A DNA stretch of 64,000 nucleotides from Bacillus canaveralius (GTDB lineage: Bacteria; Bacillota; Bacilli; Bacillales; Cytobacillaceae), in contig NZ_PGVA01000014.1 of the NCBI RefSeq assembly GCF_002860125.1, forward strand, positions 218,116 through 282,115, written 5' to 3'. Both the position numbers and the translations under genes were made by a program. Numbering within the stretch: the stretch's first letter is position 1; every line of letters starts with the position of its first letter. Below are positions 52,484 through 61,301 of this stretch, piece after piece. The notes beneath the pieces were generated by a model, which ran no database searches, was not told where the DNA came from, and worked only from the letters and a program-made list of their open reading frames with translations.

Positions 52484-53527
52484 GTGAGTGACCGTAAAGC
52501 TGCCTTAGAAATGGCGTTAAAACAAATAGAGAAGCAATTCGGTAAGGGTTCTATTATGAAGCTTGGAGAGCAGACAGATCGTAGGATTTCGACTATCCCG
52601 AGTGGCTCCCTTGCCCTCGATGTTGCTCTTGGAGTAGGTGGATATCCGCGCGGAAGGATTATTGAAATTTATGGACCTGAAAGTTCAGGTAAAACCACAG
52701 TTGCCCTGCATGCGATTGCCGAAGTCCAGGCAAACGGCGGACAAGCTGCATTTATCGATGCCGAACATGCGCTTGACCCGGTTTATGCCCAGAAGCTTGG
52801 TGTGAACATCGATGAACTGCTGCTTTCCCAGCCCGATACAGGCGAGCAGGCGCTCGAAATTGCGGAAGCTCTTGTCAGGAGCGGCGCGATTGAAATTTTA
52901 GTTATTGACTCGGTTGCAGCACTTGTGCCAAAGGCCGAGATTGAAGGCGAAATGGGTGACAGCCACGTTGGTTTGCAGGCCCGCTTAATGTCTCAGGCTT
53001 TGCGTAAATTGTCAGGTGCCATTAACAAATCAAAAACGATTGCCGTTTTCATTAACCAGATCCGTGAAAAAGTCGGAGTTATGTTTGGAAATCCGGAAAC
53101 GACTCCAGGCGGACGCGCATTAAAATTCTATTCAACAGTGCGCCTTGAAGTCCGACGTGCGGAGGCTTTAAAGCAAGGAACGGATATGGTCGGAAATAAA
53201 ACAAAAATTAAGGTTGTAAAAAATAAGGTAGCCCCGCCATTCCGTACAGCTGAAGTGGACATTATGTACGGCGAAGGAATTTCCAGAGACGGCGAAATTA
53301 TTGATTTGGGCTCAGAGCTGGACATTGTCCAAAAAAGCGGTTCATGGTATTCGTATAATGAAGAGCGTTTAGGGCAGGGCCGTGAAAATGCGAAACTGTT
53401 TTTAAAAGAAAACAAAGAGCTGCGCCTTGAAATCCAGCAAAAAATTCGCGACCATTACGGTCTTGACGACGAAAAAACGGTTATTGACTCTGGAGAAGAG
53501 CCGGAACAATTCGAGCTTGTAGACTAA
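52484..53527 (+). CDS. recA: Recombinase RecA
   Basis: DNA strand-exchange ATPase and LexA co-protease. 347 residues with Walker [19 protein letters not shown] (Walker B), the DNA-binding L2 loop region [20 protein letters not shown] and an acidic C-terminal tail. GTG start with GGAGG upstream. SOS control is supported by the upstream LexA box. Confidence 0.98.
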   Translation: MSDRKAALEMALKQIEKQFGKGSIMKLGEQTDRRISTIPSGSLALDVALGVGGYPRGRIIEIYGPESSGKTTVALHAIAEVQANGGQAAFIDAEHALDPVYAQKLGVNIDELLLSQPDTGEQALEIAEALVRSGAIEILVIDSVAALVPKAEIEGEMGDSHVGLQARLMSQALRKLSGAINKSKTIAVFINQIREKVGVMFGNPETTPGGRALKFYSTVRLEVRRAEALKQGTDMVGNKTKIKVVKNKVAPPFRTAEVDIMYGEGISRDGEIIDLGSELDIVQKSGSWYSYNEERLGQGRENAKLFLKENKELRLEIQQKIRDHYGLDDEKTVIDSGEEPEQFELVD

Positions 53528-53557
53528 AAAACAAAGCCTCAGGGCTTTGTTTTTTTT
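53526..53557 (+). terminator. Intrinsic terminator after recA
   Basis: AAAACAAAGCC / GGGCTTTGTTTT stem with a short loop and long T-run, beginning at the recA stop. Confidence 0.9.
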
Positions 53558-53697
53558 GATTTTGTATACACTCCGGGATTGAAATATAAAAGTCCGCAGC
53601 AACCGGTATATGAATGTTATTGCTTGAATATGTGAATTTATCGCTTGGATGATATGGCTTTTTGCTTATAGACAAAAAAAGGCGCAGGGACTGGCCC

Positions 53698-53726
53698 TTG
53701 ACAATAAAATTTTACAGCTATACAAT
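53698..53726 (+). promoter_or_regulatory. Sigma-A promoter of rny
   Basis: TTGACA (53698-53703, perfect), 17-base spacer, TACAAT (53721-53726). Gives a leader of about 125 bases. The 328-base gap between recA and rny otherwise holds only the recA terminator; the pbpX gene found here in B. subtilis is absent. Confidence 0.7.
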
Positions 53727-53855
53727 TAAGCATGTATATTTTACACATTTTTTAGTATTAACACGTTTAAAAGTCCTAGAGCTGTATGTTGATAAACAAT
53801 GTACATGCCGACAGTTAAAAAAACGTAACAAAAGTTCATAGCAAGAGGAGGTGAA

Positions 53856-55418
53856 ATGATGGAACCCATTACGATCATCTCCATTTTGCTTGGCCTATTC
53901 GTCGGTGCAGTTGTTGGCTATTTTATTCGTAAATCCTTTGCGGAAGCGAAGATAGCTGGAGCAAAAAACGCAGCGGAGCAGATTTTAGAAGATGCAAAGC
54001 GTGATGCAGAAGCCTCAAAGAAAGAAGCTTTGCTTGAGGCAAAGGATGAAATCCACAAGCTTCGTACTGAAGCTGAACGTGAGGTTCGTGAACGAAGAAA
54101 TGAACTGCAAAAACAAGAAAACCGTTTACTGCAAAGAGAGGAGAATCTTGATCGCAAAGATGAGTCGTTGAATAAACGAGAAAATCTTTTAGAGAGAAAA
54201 GATGATTCCCTTAACCAAAGACAACAGCATATTGAAGAGATGGAAAGCAAAGTGGACGAGATGGTACGAGCACAACAGGCTGAACTGGAACGCATCTCGA
54301 GCTTGACGCGTGAAGAAGCGAAAGCAATCATTTTGGATCGTATCGAACAGGAAGTGTCCCACGATATCGCAATCATGGTGAAGGAGAGCGAAAATCGTGC
54401 AAAAGAGGAAGCAGACAAGAGAGCGAAAGAGATCTTGTCACTTGCTATCCAAAGATGTGCAGCAGACCATGTTGCAGAGACAACTGTATCGGTTGTGAAC
54501 TTGCCGAATGATGAAATGAAAGGCCGAATTATCGGTCGGGAAGGCCGTAATATACGGACTCTCGAAACACTGACAGGAATCGACTTGATTATTGACGATA
54601 CTCCTGAAGCAGTCATTTTATCCGGCTTTGATCCGATTCGACGTGAAACAGCTCGCTTGGCGCTGGACAAGCTTGTGCAAGACGGAAGGATTCATCCGGC
54701 ACGCATCGAGGAAATGGTTGATAAAGCTCGACGCGAGGTGGATGAGCATATCCGTGAGATAGGTGAACAAACTACATTTGAAGTGGGTGTTCACGGGCTC
54801 CATCCTGATTTAATCAAAATTCTTGGCCGCTTAAAATTCCGAACGAGTTATGGCCAAAATGTATTAAAGCACTCAGTGGAGGTTGCCCACCTTTCCGGGC
54901 TGCTCGCAGCTGAACTTGGGGAAGACACGACCCTGGCCCGCCGCGCGGGACTTCTGCACGATATCGGTAAAGCGATTGACCATGAAGTTGAAGGAAGCCA
55001 TGTTGAAATCGGGATTGAACTTGCTACGAAGTACAAGGAACATCCGGTCGTAATCAACAGTATTGCTTCCCACCACGGGGATACGGAACCAACATCGATT
55101 ATTGCGGTGCTTGTGGCAGCAGCAGATGCTCTATCTGCGGCAAGGCCGGGAGCTCGCAGTGAAACACTTGAAAACTACATTCGCCGTCTTGAAAAGCTTG
55201 AAGAGATTTCAGAATCGTATGACGGTGTTGAAAAATCATTTGCAATTCAAGCAGGCCGTGAAGTTCGAATTATGGTAAAACCAGAACAAATTGATGACCT
55301 TGAAGCTCATCGCCTGGCACGGGATATTCGGAAAAGAATCGAAGAAGAACTCGATTATCCGGGCCATATAAAAGTAACAGTAATACGCGAAACAAGAGCG
55401 GTAGAATATGCAAAATAA
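53856..55418 (+). CDS. rny: Ribonuclease Y
   Basis: Membrane-anchored endoribonuclease that starts mRNA decay and scaffolds other RNases. 520 residues: N-terminal membrane helix ([17 protein letters not shown]), long coiled coil (about 30-200), KH domain ([15 protein letters not shown]) and HD domain with HD in [20 protein letters not shown] at 53856 gives the same length as B. subtilis RNase Y; the next ATG (53859) has slightly better spacing from GGAGG. Confidence 0.97.
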   Translation: MMEPITIISILLGLFVGAVVGYFIRKSFAEAKIAGAKNAAEQILEDAKRDAEASKKEALLEAKDEIHKLRTEAEREVRERRNELQKQENRLLQREENLDRKDESLNKRENLLERKDDSLNQRQQHIEEMESKVDEMVRAQQAELERISSLTREEAKAIILDRIEQEVSHDIAIMVKESENRAKEEADKRAKEILSLAIQRCAADHVAETTVSVVNLPNDEMKGRIIGREGRNIRTLETLTGIDLIIDDTPEAVILSGFDPIRRETARLALDKLVQDGRIHPARIEEMVDKARREVDEHIREIGEQTTFEVGVHGLHPDLIKILGRLKFRTSYGQNVLKHSVEVAHLSGLLAAELGEDTTLARRAGLLHDIGKAIDHEVEGSHVEIGIELATKYKEHPVVINSIASHHGDTEPTSIIAVLVAAADALSAARPGARSETLENYIRRLEKLEEISESYDGVEKSFAIQAGREVRIMVKPEQIDDLEAHRLARDIRKRIEEELDYPGHIKVTVIRETRAVEYAK

Positions 55419-55446
55419 AGCGGTGCTTCAGCACCGCTTTTTTTTG
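55417..55446 (+). terminator. Intrinsic terminator after rny
   Basis: AAAGCGGTGC / GCACCGCTTT with TTCA loop and a long T-run. Confidence 0.93.
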
Positions 55447-55532
55447 TATCCAGCTGCTCCATGAATAGAACCAAGTGGGATTGTGGTAAGATCTACATAA
55501 GCAAAAAAACACGTAAAGGAAAGGGCACTAAC

Positions 55533-56330
55533 ATGAGAATACTGTTTATAGGGGATGTCGTTGGCTCACCCGGGAGGGACATGGTCAGCAGCTATTTATC
55601 TCGATTAAAAGAGAAATTCCGTCCGACGATTACGATTATCAACGGAGAGAATGCCGCAGGCGGGAAGGGAATAACTGACAAAATTTACCGACGCTTCCTT
55701 GAGGAAGGGGCTCAGGCTATTACGCTTGGCAATCATGCCTGGGACAACCGGGAAATTTATGAATTTATTGATGACGCAAAAAATATGGTGCGTCCTGCCA
55801 ACCTTCCAGATGGAACACCAGGGAAGGGAATCGTCTATTTAAAAGTGAATCAGGATGAAGTGGCGGTGATCAACCTGCAGGGGCGGGCTTTCATGACACC
55901 GATTGATTGCCCGTTTAAAAAAGCAGATCAGCTTATTGAAGAAGCGCGAAAGCGAACGTCGATCATTTTTGTTGATTTCCATGCGGAAGCAACGAGTGAG
56001 AAGCAGGCGATGGGGTGGTATTTGGACGGGAGGGTGTCAGCGGTGGTCGGTACCCATACACATGTTCAAACGGCAGATGAGCGCATCCTGCCCGCTGGAA
56101 CAGCGTTTTTGACAGATGTTGGCATGACCGGCCCCTATGATGGTATTCTCGGTGTCGAAAGAGACGCCGTACTGAAAAGATTCTTGACAGCCTTGCCGGT
56201 CCGCTTTGAAGTGACGAAGGAAGGGCGGACGCAACTGAGTGCGGTAATAATTGACATTGATAAACAGGATGGAAAAGCAAAAAAAATTCAAACCATCTTA
56301 GTGAATGATGATCACCCATTTTTCTCATAA
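55533..56330 (+). CDS. ymdB: Metallophosphodiesterase YmdB
   Basis: Calcineurin-like phosphodiesterase, YmdB in B. subtilis, hydrolysing 2',3'-cyclic nucleotides (and cAMP in related species) and affecting biofilm and motility. 265 residues, exact family size. Metal ligands lie in GDVVGSPGRD, NGENAAGGKG, LGNHAWDN and VDFHAEATSEK, with VVGTHTHVQTAD near the end. ATG at 55533 has AAAGGAAAGGG upstream; the in-frame ATG at 55461 would add 24 residues foreign to the family. Confidence 0.94.
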   Translation: MRILFIGDVVGSPGRDMVSSYLSRLKEKFRPTITIINGENAAGGKGITDKIYRRFLEEGAQAITLGNHAWDNREIYEFIDDAKNMVRPANLPDGTPGKGIVYLKVNQDEVAVINLQGRAFMTPIDCPFKKADQLIEEARKRTSIIFVDFHAEATSEKQAMGWYLDGRVSAVVGTHTHVQTADERILPAGTAFLTDVGMTGPYDGILGVERDAVLKRFLTALPVRFEVTKEGRTQLSAVIIDIDKQDGKAKKIQTILVNDDHPFFS

Positions 56331-56400
56331 AGAAACAATTTCTTCTGCTCCTTGAAAAACGATCCCAGGAAGCTTCATAAGCAATCCTTTTTTTGTCCAA

Positions 56401-56430
56401 GCCGGAATATGTCTTTTAAGTGCTGAATAT
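56401..56430 (+). promoter_or_regulatory. Candidate sigma-H promoter of spoVS
   Basis: GCCGGAATA (56401-56409), 12-base spacer, GCTGAATAT (56422-56430). The sigma-H consensus is RnAGGAwWW, 11-12 bases, RnnGAATww: the -10 matches fully and the -35 misses one base. spoVS is sigma-H dependent in B. subtilis. The 312-base gap before spoVS shows nothing else. Confidence 0.65.
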
Positions 56431-56642
56431 AGTAGCAATGGAAAGATTTATCCGTTCTCGCAGACTGGACAGTTTTTAGTTCACGGGCTTGAGGAAGGCT
56501 TGGGAATGGATTGGTTGACCCGAATTTGTCAGCAGCAGGCACACAAACAGAGCTTGACCAGTTGATGGATGATTTCACGTACAACCTGATTTGTTCAATT
56601 TTTGAACATACGGGATCGGGATTAAACAAGGAGGAGCTAGGA

Positions 56643-56903
56643 ATGGAAATATTAAAAGTTTCAGCAAAATCTAATCCTAATTCTGTAGCTGGTGCACTTG
56701 CCGGTGTTCTGCGCGAAAGAGGTGCTGCGGAAATCCAGGCAATAGGTGCAGGTGCATTGAATCAAGCCGTTAAGGCAGTAGCGATTGCAAGAGGATTTGT
56801 CGCACCTAGCGGAGTCGATTTAATTTGCATCCCGGCATTTACAGATATCCTAATCGATGGAGAAGAGAGGACTGCCATTAAGTTAATTATCGAACCAAGA
56901 TAA
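56643..56903 (+). CDS. spoVS: Stage V sporulation protein S
   Basis: 86-residue Alba-like protein needed for septum formation and coat assembly. MEILKVSAKSNPNSVAGALA and the ending TAIKLIIEPR are almost invariant in the family. Ribosome site AAGGAGGAG just upstream. The reading frame stays open for 44 codons before this start, but the conserved family N-terminus and ribosome site fix the start here. Terminator at 56973. Confidence 0.96.
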   Translation: MEILKVSAKSNPNSVAGALAGVLRERGAAEIQAIGAGALNQAVKAVAIARGFVAPSGVDLICIPAFTDILIDGEERTAIKLIIEPR

Positions 56904-56972
56904 AAAGTTTCTCTAAGGGGGAAACCACAGGAACTTGGCAGTTCTTTCCGGTCGAATTTGTAGACAAAAAAT

Positions 56973-57010
56973 CCTGTTTGCAACATGCAAACAGGTTCTC
57001 TTTTTTTTAT
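56973..57010 (+). terminator. Intrinsic terminator after spoVS
   Basis: CCTGTTTGC / GCAAACAGG perfect stem, AACAT loop, TTCTC then a long T-run. Confidence 0.9.
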
Positions 57011-57036
57011 ATTATATTTAAACGAGGTGGATGGAT

Positions 57037-57960
57037 GTGAAGATATTTGATGCTCACTGCGATGTCCTTTATAAACTATTTATGAACAACAGCCTTGATT
57101 TTACGGATTCCCCGGATTTGCAGGTGACGTGGCAGCAATTATCGGGGCCAGGGCCGAAGGTTCAATGCTTTGCAATCTATGTACCGGAAAAAGTCCATCC
57201 GGATCTGAAATTTCAGGCTGCACTTCATATGGTCGAGCTTTTTTACGAAAGGATTATCGAGCCTTTTTCAAATATTAAAATGATCCTGACAAAGGATGAG
57301 ATCATGCGATTAACTGAACACCAAATCGGAGCCATTTTAACACTCGAAGGCTGCGACGCGATCGGATCGGATATAAACAAACTGCAGACGCTCCTGCGGC
57401 TCGGAGTATCATCTGTAGGGCTTACCTGGAATTATGCGAACAGCGTTGCTGACGGGGTGTTGGAGGAAAGAGGTGCAGGTCTGTCGAGGTTTGGGAAACA
57501 GGTTGTCGATGTCTTGAACAACGAGGGCATATGGTGTGATGTATCCCACTTATCGGAAAAAGGGTTTTGGGATGTAATCGATCTGGCTGATTATCCAACC
57601 GCATCCCATTCAAACTGCTATGCCCTTTGTCCGCATCCAAGGAATTTGCGGGATGAGCAAATCAAGGCGTTAATAGACAGAAACAGTGTTCTTGGCATCA
57701 CGTTTGTTTCTCCATTTCTGTCAGGAACACGATCGGCAATGATTGCAGATGTATTGAGGCATCTTGACCATGTTTGCGCACTTGGCGGGGAAAACCACGT
57801 CGGTTTTGGTTCGGATTTTGACGGTAGTGATGACATCGTGAAGGGATTGGAAAGAATGGCCGATTATTCGGCTCTCGTCAATGAACTTTATAAATATTAT
57901 TCTAATATACAGGTGGACAAGTTTCTCTATCAAAATTTTGCAGGAAGATATCCGCGCTAA
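57037..57960 (+). CDS. Membrane-dipeptidase-like M19 peptidase
   Basis: Renal-dipeptidase family (M19) zinc hydrolase, 307 residues. Metal and active-site residues are all present: DAHCDV at the N-terminus, Glu in LEGCDAIG (about 107), VSHLSEKGF, ASHSN and GSDFDG. Likely releases or cleaves dipeptides, possibly including D-amino-acid dipeptides. GTG at 57037 is preferred because the ATG at 57031 directly abuts GAGGTGG. Its place between spoVS and korAB resembles the layout I recall in the B. cereus group. Confidence 0.88.
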   Translation: MKIFDAHCDVLYKLFMNNSLDFTDSPDLQVTWQQLSGPGPKVQCFAIYVPEKVHPDLKFQAALHMVELFYERIIEPFSNIKMILTKDEIMRLTEHQIGAILTLEGCDAIGSDINKLQTLLRLGVSSVGLTWNYANSVADGVLEERGAGLSRFGKQVVDVLNNEGIWCDVSHLSEKGFWDVIDLADYPTASHSNCYALCPHPRNLRDEQIKALIDRNSVLGITFVSPFLSGTRSAMIADVLRHLDHVCALGGENHVGFGSDFDGSDDIVKGLERMADYSALVNELYKYYSNIQVDKFLYQNFAGRYPR

Positions 57961-58128
57961 AAAACCGGGGAAGCTTTAAAATACAGGTATTAAACAATAC
58001 AAATGGCCCGAACGTGATACACGCTAAAATGTAAATAGCTATTATATTTCGCAAAATAAAAAAATATTCACATTTTAGCCAATATTTAATCTGAAAGGGT
58101 TGCTTTTTTTACTACATAGGTCTAGAAT

Positions 58129-58142
58129 TGAAAGCGTTTAGT
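58129..58142 (+). promoter_or_regulatory. Candidate CcpA (cre) site before korA
   Basis: TGAAAGCGTTTAGT matches TGWAARCGYTWNCW at 13 of 14 positions (G for C at position 13). A weak TTGTAT-18-TATAGA promoter (58167-58196) follows. The 305-base gap otherwise shows no feature. Suggests carbon-source control of korAB. Confidence 0.5.
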
Positions 58143-58265
58143 ACCCTCCTATTAACCGATATCTTTTTGTATATAGGCTTGAAATGGTGATATAGAATGG
58201 TGCTACTCGTTAAACATGCAACGTTTTTACATAATTCTTTTAACGTATCTAAAGGGGTGTAAGGA

Positions 58266-60002
58266 ATGATCAATCAACTTTCTTGGAAAGTTGGCGGACA
58301 ACAAGGGGAAGGTATTGAAAGTACCGGGGAGATATTTTCCATTGCGCTGAATCGTTTAGGCTACTACTTGTATGGTTACCGCCACTTTTCATCACGTATT
58401 AAAGGCGGCCATACCAACAACAAAATTCGTGTAAGCACAACTCAAGTTCGGGCCATTTCAGATGATTTAGACATACTTGTGGCATTTGATCAGGAGACGA
58501 TCGATGTAAACTACAAAGAGCTTCATGATAAAGGTGTCATTATTGCCGATTCAAAATTTGACCCAAAACAGCCAGAAGATACTAAAGCTACTATGTATGC
58601 GGTTCCATTTACGGAAATTGCCACGGAACTCGGCACATCCCTTATGAAAAACATGGTTGCCATCGGAGCAACTTCAGCAGTACTAGATCTTGATATTAAA
58701 GTTTTCGAAGAAGTAGTTCAAGAGATTTTTGGACGCAAGGGCCAGCAGGTCGTTGACAAAAACATGGAAGCGATTCAAGCAGGCTATGATTACATAAAAG
58801 AAAAGCTTGGCGCCAGCATCGAGACCATGCAACTTGAAAAAGCAGACGGGAAAAAGCGGATGTTCATGATTGGAAACGATGCGATCGCCCTTGGAGCTTT
58901 AGCGGCAGGCTGCCGTTTTATGGCTGCATACCCGATTACGCCTGCTTCTGAAATAATGGAATACTTGATTAAAAAACTGCCTCCACTGGGCGGAACCGTT
59001 ATTCAGACAGAGGACGAAATTGCTGCCGTTACGATGGCGATTGGTGCGAACTATGCCGGCGTTCGCTCGATTACAGCTTCAGCTGGTCCGGGACTGTCTT
59101 TGAAAATGGAAGCGATTGGTTTATCAGGAATTACCGAAACGCCGCTCGTCATCGTTGATACACAGCGCGGCGGTCCTTCGACCGGTTTGCCGACTAAACA
59201 GGAACAGTCTGATTTGATGGCGATGATTTACGGGACTCACGGTGAGATTCCAAAAATTGTCCTCGCTCCAAGTACGGTTCAAGAGGCTTTCTATGATACA
59301 GCCGAAGCTTTTAATCTTGCAGAAGAATATCAGTGTCCGGTTATTATTCTATCAGACTTGCAGCTGTCGTTAGGAAAGCAAACGGTGGAACCGCTCGAAT
59401 TTGATAAAGTAGAAATCCGCCGCGGCAAGCTTGCCAACAGTGAACTGCCTGAAATCGAAAACAAAGGCTATTTTAAGCGTTATGAAGTGACAGACGATGG
59501 TGTGTCACCACGTGTCATTCCAGGCATGAAAAACGGGATCCACCATGTGACAGGTGTTGAGCATGATGAAACCGGAAAACCGTCAGAATCGTCGGCAAAC
59601 CGGAAGGCACAAATGGATAAGCGCTTCAAGAAGGTTGAACATATTCGTTTCAACACCCCTGTCTATAAAAACGCTCCTCACGAAGAAGCGGACCTGCTAA
59701 TTGTCGGTTTTAATTCGACTCGCGGTACGATCGAAGAAGCAATCGCCCGCCTTGAAAAAGACGGTTTAAAAGTAAACCATGCACAAGTGCGCTTGATTCA
59801 TCCGTTCCCGACAGATGAACTGCTGCCACTCGTGAAATCGGCGAAAAAAATTGCAGTTGTTGAAAATAACGCAACAGGCCAGCTGGCAAACATTTTAAAA
59901 ATGAACGTCGGTCATGCTGAAAAAGTTGTCAAGATATTAAAGTATGATGGAAACCCATTCTTGCCGCATGAAATTCATACAAACTGCAAGGAGTTGTTTT
60001 AA
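58266..60002 (+). CDS. korA: 2-oxoacid:ferredoxin oxidoreductase, alpha (gamma-alpha fused) subunit
   Basis: Large subunit of a 2-oxoacid (probably 2-oxoglutarate) ferredoxin oxidoreductase. 578 residues: N-terminal gamma domain (VGGQQGEGIESTGEIFS, SSRIKGGHTNNKI) fused to the pyrimidine-binding alpha domain (AAYPITPASEIMEYL; ITASAGPGLSLKMEA) and a C-terminal transketolase-like domain. With KorB it converts a 2-oxoacid plus CoA to acyl-CoA while reducing ferredoxin. korB starts directly after its stop. Confidence 0.92.
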   Translation: MINQLSWKVGGQQGEGIESTGEIFSIALNRLGYYLYGYRHFSSRIKGGHTNNKIRVSTTQVRAISDDLDILVAFDQETIDVNYKELHDKGVIIADSKFDPKQPEDTKATMYAVPFTEIATELGTSLMKNMVAIGATSAVLDLDIKVFEEVVQEIFGRKGQQVVDKNMEAIQAGYDYIKEKLGASIETMQLEKADGKKRMFMIGNDAIALGALAAGCRFMAAYPITPASEIMEYLIKKLPPLGGTVIQTEDEIAAVTMAIGANYAGVRSITASAGPGLSLKMEAIGLSGITETPLVIVDTQRGGPSTGLPTKQEQSDLMAMIYGTHGEIPKIVLAPSTVQEAFYDTAEAFNLAEEYQCPVIILSDLQLSLGKQTVEPLEFDKVEIRRGKLANSELPEIENKGYFKRYEVTDDGVSPRVIPGMKNGIHHVTGVEHDETGKPSESSANRKAQMDKRFKKVEHIRFNTPVYKNAPHEEADLLIVGFNSTRGTIEEAIARLEKDGLKVNHAQVRLIHPFPTDELLPLVKSAKKIAVVENNATGQLANILKMNVGHAEKVVKILKYDGNPFLPHEIHTNCKELF

Positions 60003-60869
60003 ATGACAACATTTAAGGAATTTCGAAATAATGTAAAACCAAATTGGTGCCCGGGCTGCGGCGACTTCTCCGTACAGGCGGCGATCCAGCGAGCCGCGGC
60101 AAATGTCGGGCTTGACCCTGAAAACTTGGCGATTGTTTCGGGAATCGGCTGTTCCGGCCGTATTTCCGGTTATATTAACTCATACGGATTTCACGGTATC
60201 CACGGGCGTTCATTGCCAATCGCCCAAGGTGTGAAAATGGCTAACCGTGACCTGACCGTGCTCGCTTCAGGCGGGGACGGCGACGGATTCGCAATTGGAA
60301 TGGGTCACACCATTCACGCGATTCGCCGCAATATTGATATCACCTATATTGTGATGGACAACCAAATTTATGGATTAACAAAAGGGCAGACATCACCGCG
60401 CTCTGCTGCTGGTTTTAAAACAAAGTCAACGCCGCAAGGATCGATTGAACAGGCTGTTTCTCCAATGGAAATGGCTTTGACAGCGGGTGCGACATTTGTA
60501 GCGCAAAGCTTTTCAACCGATTTGAAGGATTTAACAGCACTGATTGAAGCGGGAATTAAGCATAAAGGATTTTCGTTAATCAATGTGTTCAGCCCTTGTG
60601 TGACATACAATAAAGTAAACACGTACGATTGGTTTAAAGAAAACTTAACGAAGCTGAGTGACATCGAAGGCTATGATCCTTCCAGCCGAGAAGTTGCGAT
60701 GCAAACGCTAATGAGGCACGACGGCCTAGTCACAGGCTTGATTTATCAAGACACAGAGCGCAAGTCTTACCAGGAGCTGGTCAACGGCTACTCGGAAACC
60801 CCGCTTGCCCATGCTGATTTAAATTTAAATGAAGCGCACTTCAACAAGCTGGTAGCAGAGTTTATGTAA
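60003..60869 (+). CDS. korB: 2-oxoacid:ferredoxin oxidoreductase, beta subunit
   Basis: TPP- and iron-sulfur-binding beta subunit, 288 residues. The start WCPGCGDFSVQ carries two cluster cysteines, GIGCSGR another, and the TPP motif is GGDGDGFAIGMGHTIH with YIVMDNQIYGLTKGQTSP. No separate ferredoxin-domain subunit is encoded nearby, as usual for the two-subunit type. Followed by a very strong symmetrical terminator. Confidence 0.93.
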   Translation: MTTFKEFRNNVKPNWCPGCGDFSVQAAIQRAAANVGLDPENLAIVSGIGCSGRISGYINSYGFHGIHGRSLPIAQGVKMANRDLTVLASGGDGDGFAIGMGHTIHAIRRNIDITYIVMDNQIYGLTKGQTSPRSAAGFKTKSTPQGSIEQAVSPMEMALTAGATFVAQSFSTDLKDLTALIEAGIKHKGFSLINVFSPCVTYNKVNTYDWFKENLTKLSDIEGYDPSSREVAMQTLMRHDGLVTGLIYQDTERKSYQELVNGYSETPLAHADLNLNEAHFNKLVAEFM

Positions 60870-60881
60870 ATAAAAGCAGTG

Positions 60882-60927
60882 AAAAACCCCCGGGATTCAA
60901 AATTAATCAATCCCGGGGGTTTTTCAT
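60882..60927 (+). terminator. Strong bidirectional terminator after korB
   Basis: AAAAACCCCCGGGATT / AATCCCGGGGGTTTTT, a perfect 16-bp stem with an 11-base loop; A- and T-tracts on either side make it work in both directions. It insulates korAB from miaB. Confidence 0.95.
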
Positions 60928-61101
60928 GTATTTTTTACTAAAAAATTCAAATTTAGCAGGGCCCTCTTTTTATAGTAAAATAGAAGTGTCGCTCCAGCAC
61001 ATTATCATATTTTATTGTTTGTTTTCGTCCAATCGTTTAAAATGGTTAGTTGTACGTTAACAATTAATATAGTGTTTAGATTACTCGAAAGGGGATTTTT
61101 C

Positions 61102-61245
61102 ATGAACGAGAAACAACGAATTGAAGGCCAGCAAGTAGAAGCTGTTAATTCTCCGGACAAAAAATCCGTCAAGTATCAACTTATACTAACCTCGACACCA
61201 ACTCCAGTTATACCAAGGCTTCAAGCCACTTTCCGCAATGTTTAA
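61102..61245 (+). pseudogene. miaB: miaB 5' fragment truncated by insertion
   Basis: The N-terminus of MiaB, the radical-SAM tRNA methylthiotransferase (ms2i6A37). The first ~22 residues (MNEKQRIEGQQ, then NSPDKKS) match the Bacillus MiaB N-terminus, and position after korAB is right. Native MiaB continues KDYSKYF and runs to over 500 residues; here the frame turns to unrelated sequence from about 61168 and stops after 47 codons. All catalytic parts, including the CxxxCxxC cluster, are missing. Start ATG 61102 has GAAAGGGG upstream. The rest is expected beyond the window. Confidence 0.82.
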
Positions 61246-61254
61246 ATAATGAGT

Positions 61255-61300
61255 TTGCCGTAATCCAAATACCTATTATAAACAGGGAGGATTACCGCAA
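61255..61300 (+). repeat. Inverted repeat covering the integrase ribosome site
   Basis: TTGCCGTAATCC (61255-61266) and GGATTACCGCAA (61289-61300) are complementary at 11 of 12 positions, with a 22-base loop containing most of the integrase Shine-Dalgarno sequence AGGGAGG; its last bases are in the stem. An exact further copy of GGATTACCGCAA is at 62775-62786. Could be a protein-binding site, part of the attachment site, or a translational control hairpin. Confidence 0.7.
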
Positions 61301-61301
61301 A

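Noticed and set aside
53918..54670. 250-residue minus-strand frame opposite rny
   Set aside because: Serine/arginine-rich translation typical of the complement of a coiled-coil gene; no ribosome site and rny itself is certain.
56511..56642. N-terminal extension of spoVS by 44 codons
   Set aside because: SpoVS is 86 residues throughout its family and has its own strong ribosome site; the open frame upstream looks accidental.
61015..61101. Upstream extension of the miaB fragment
   Set aside because: The ATG at 61102 matches the known MiaB N-terminus and has GAAAGGGG; upstream codons are not MiaB-like.
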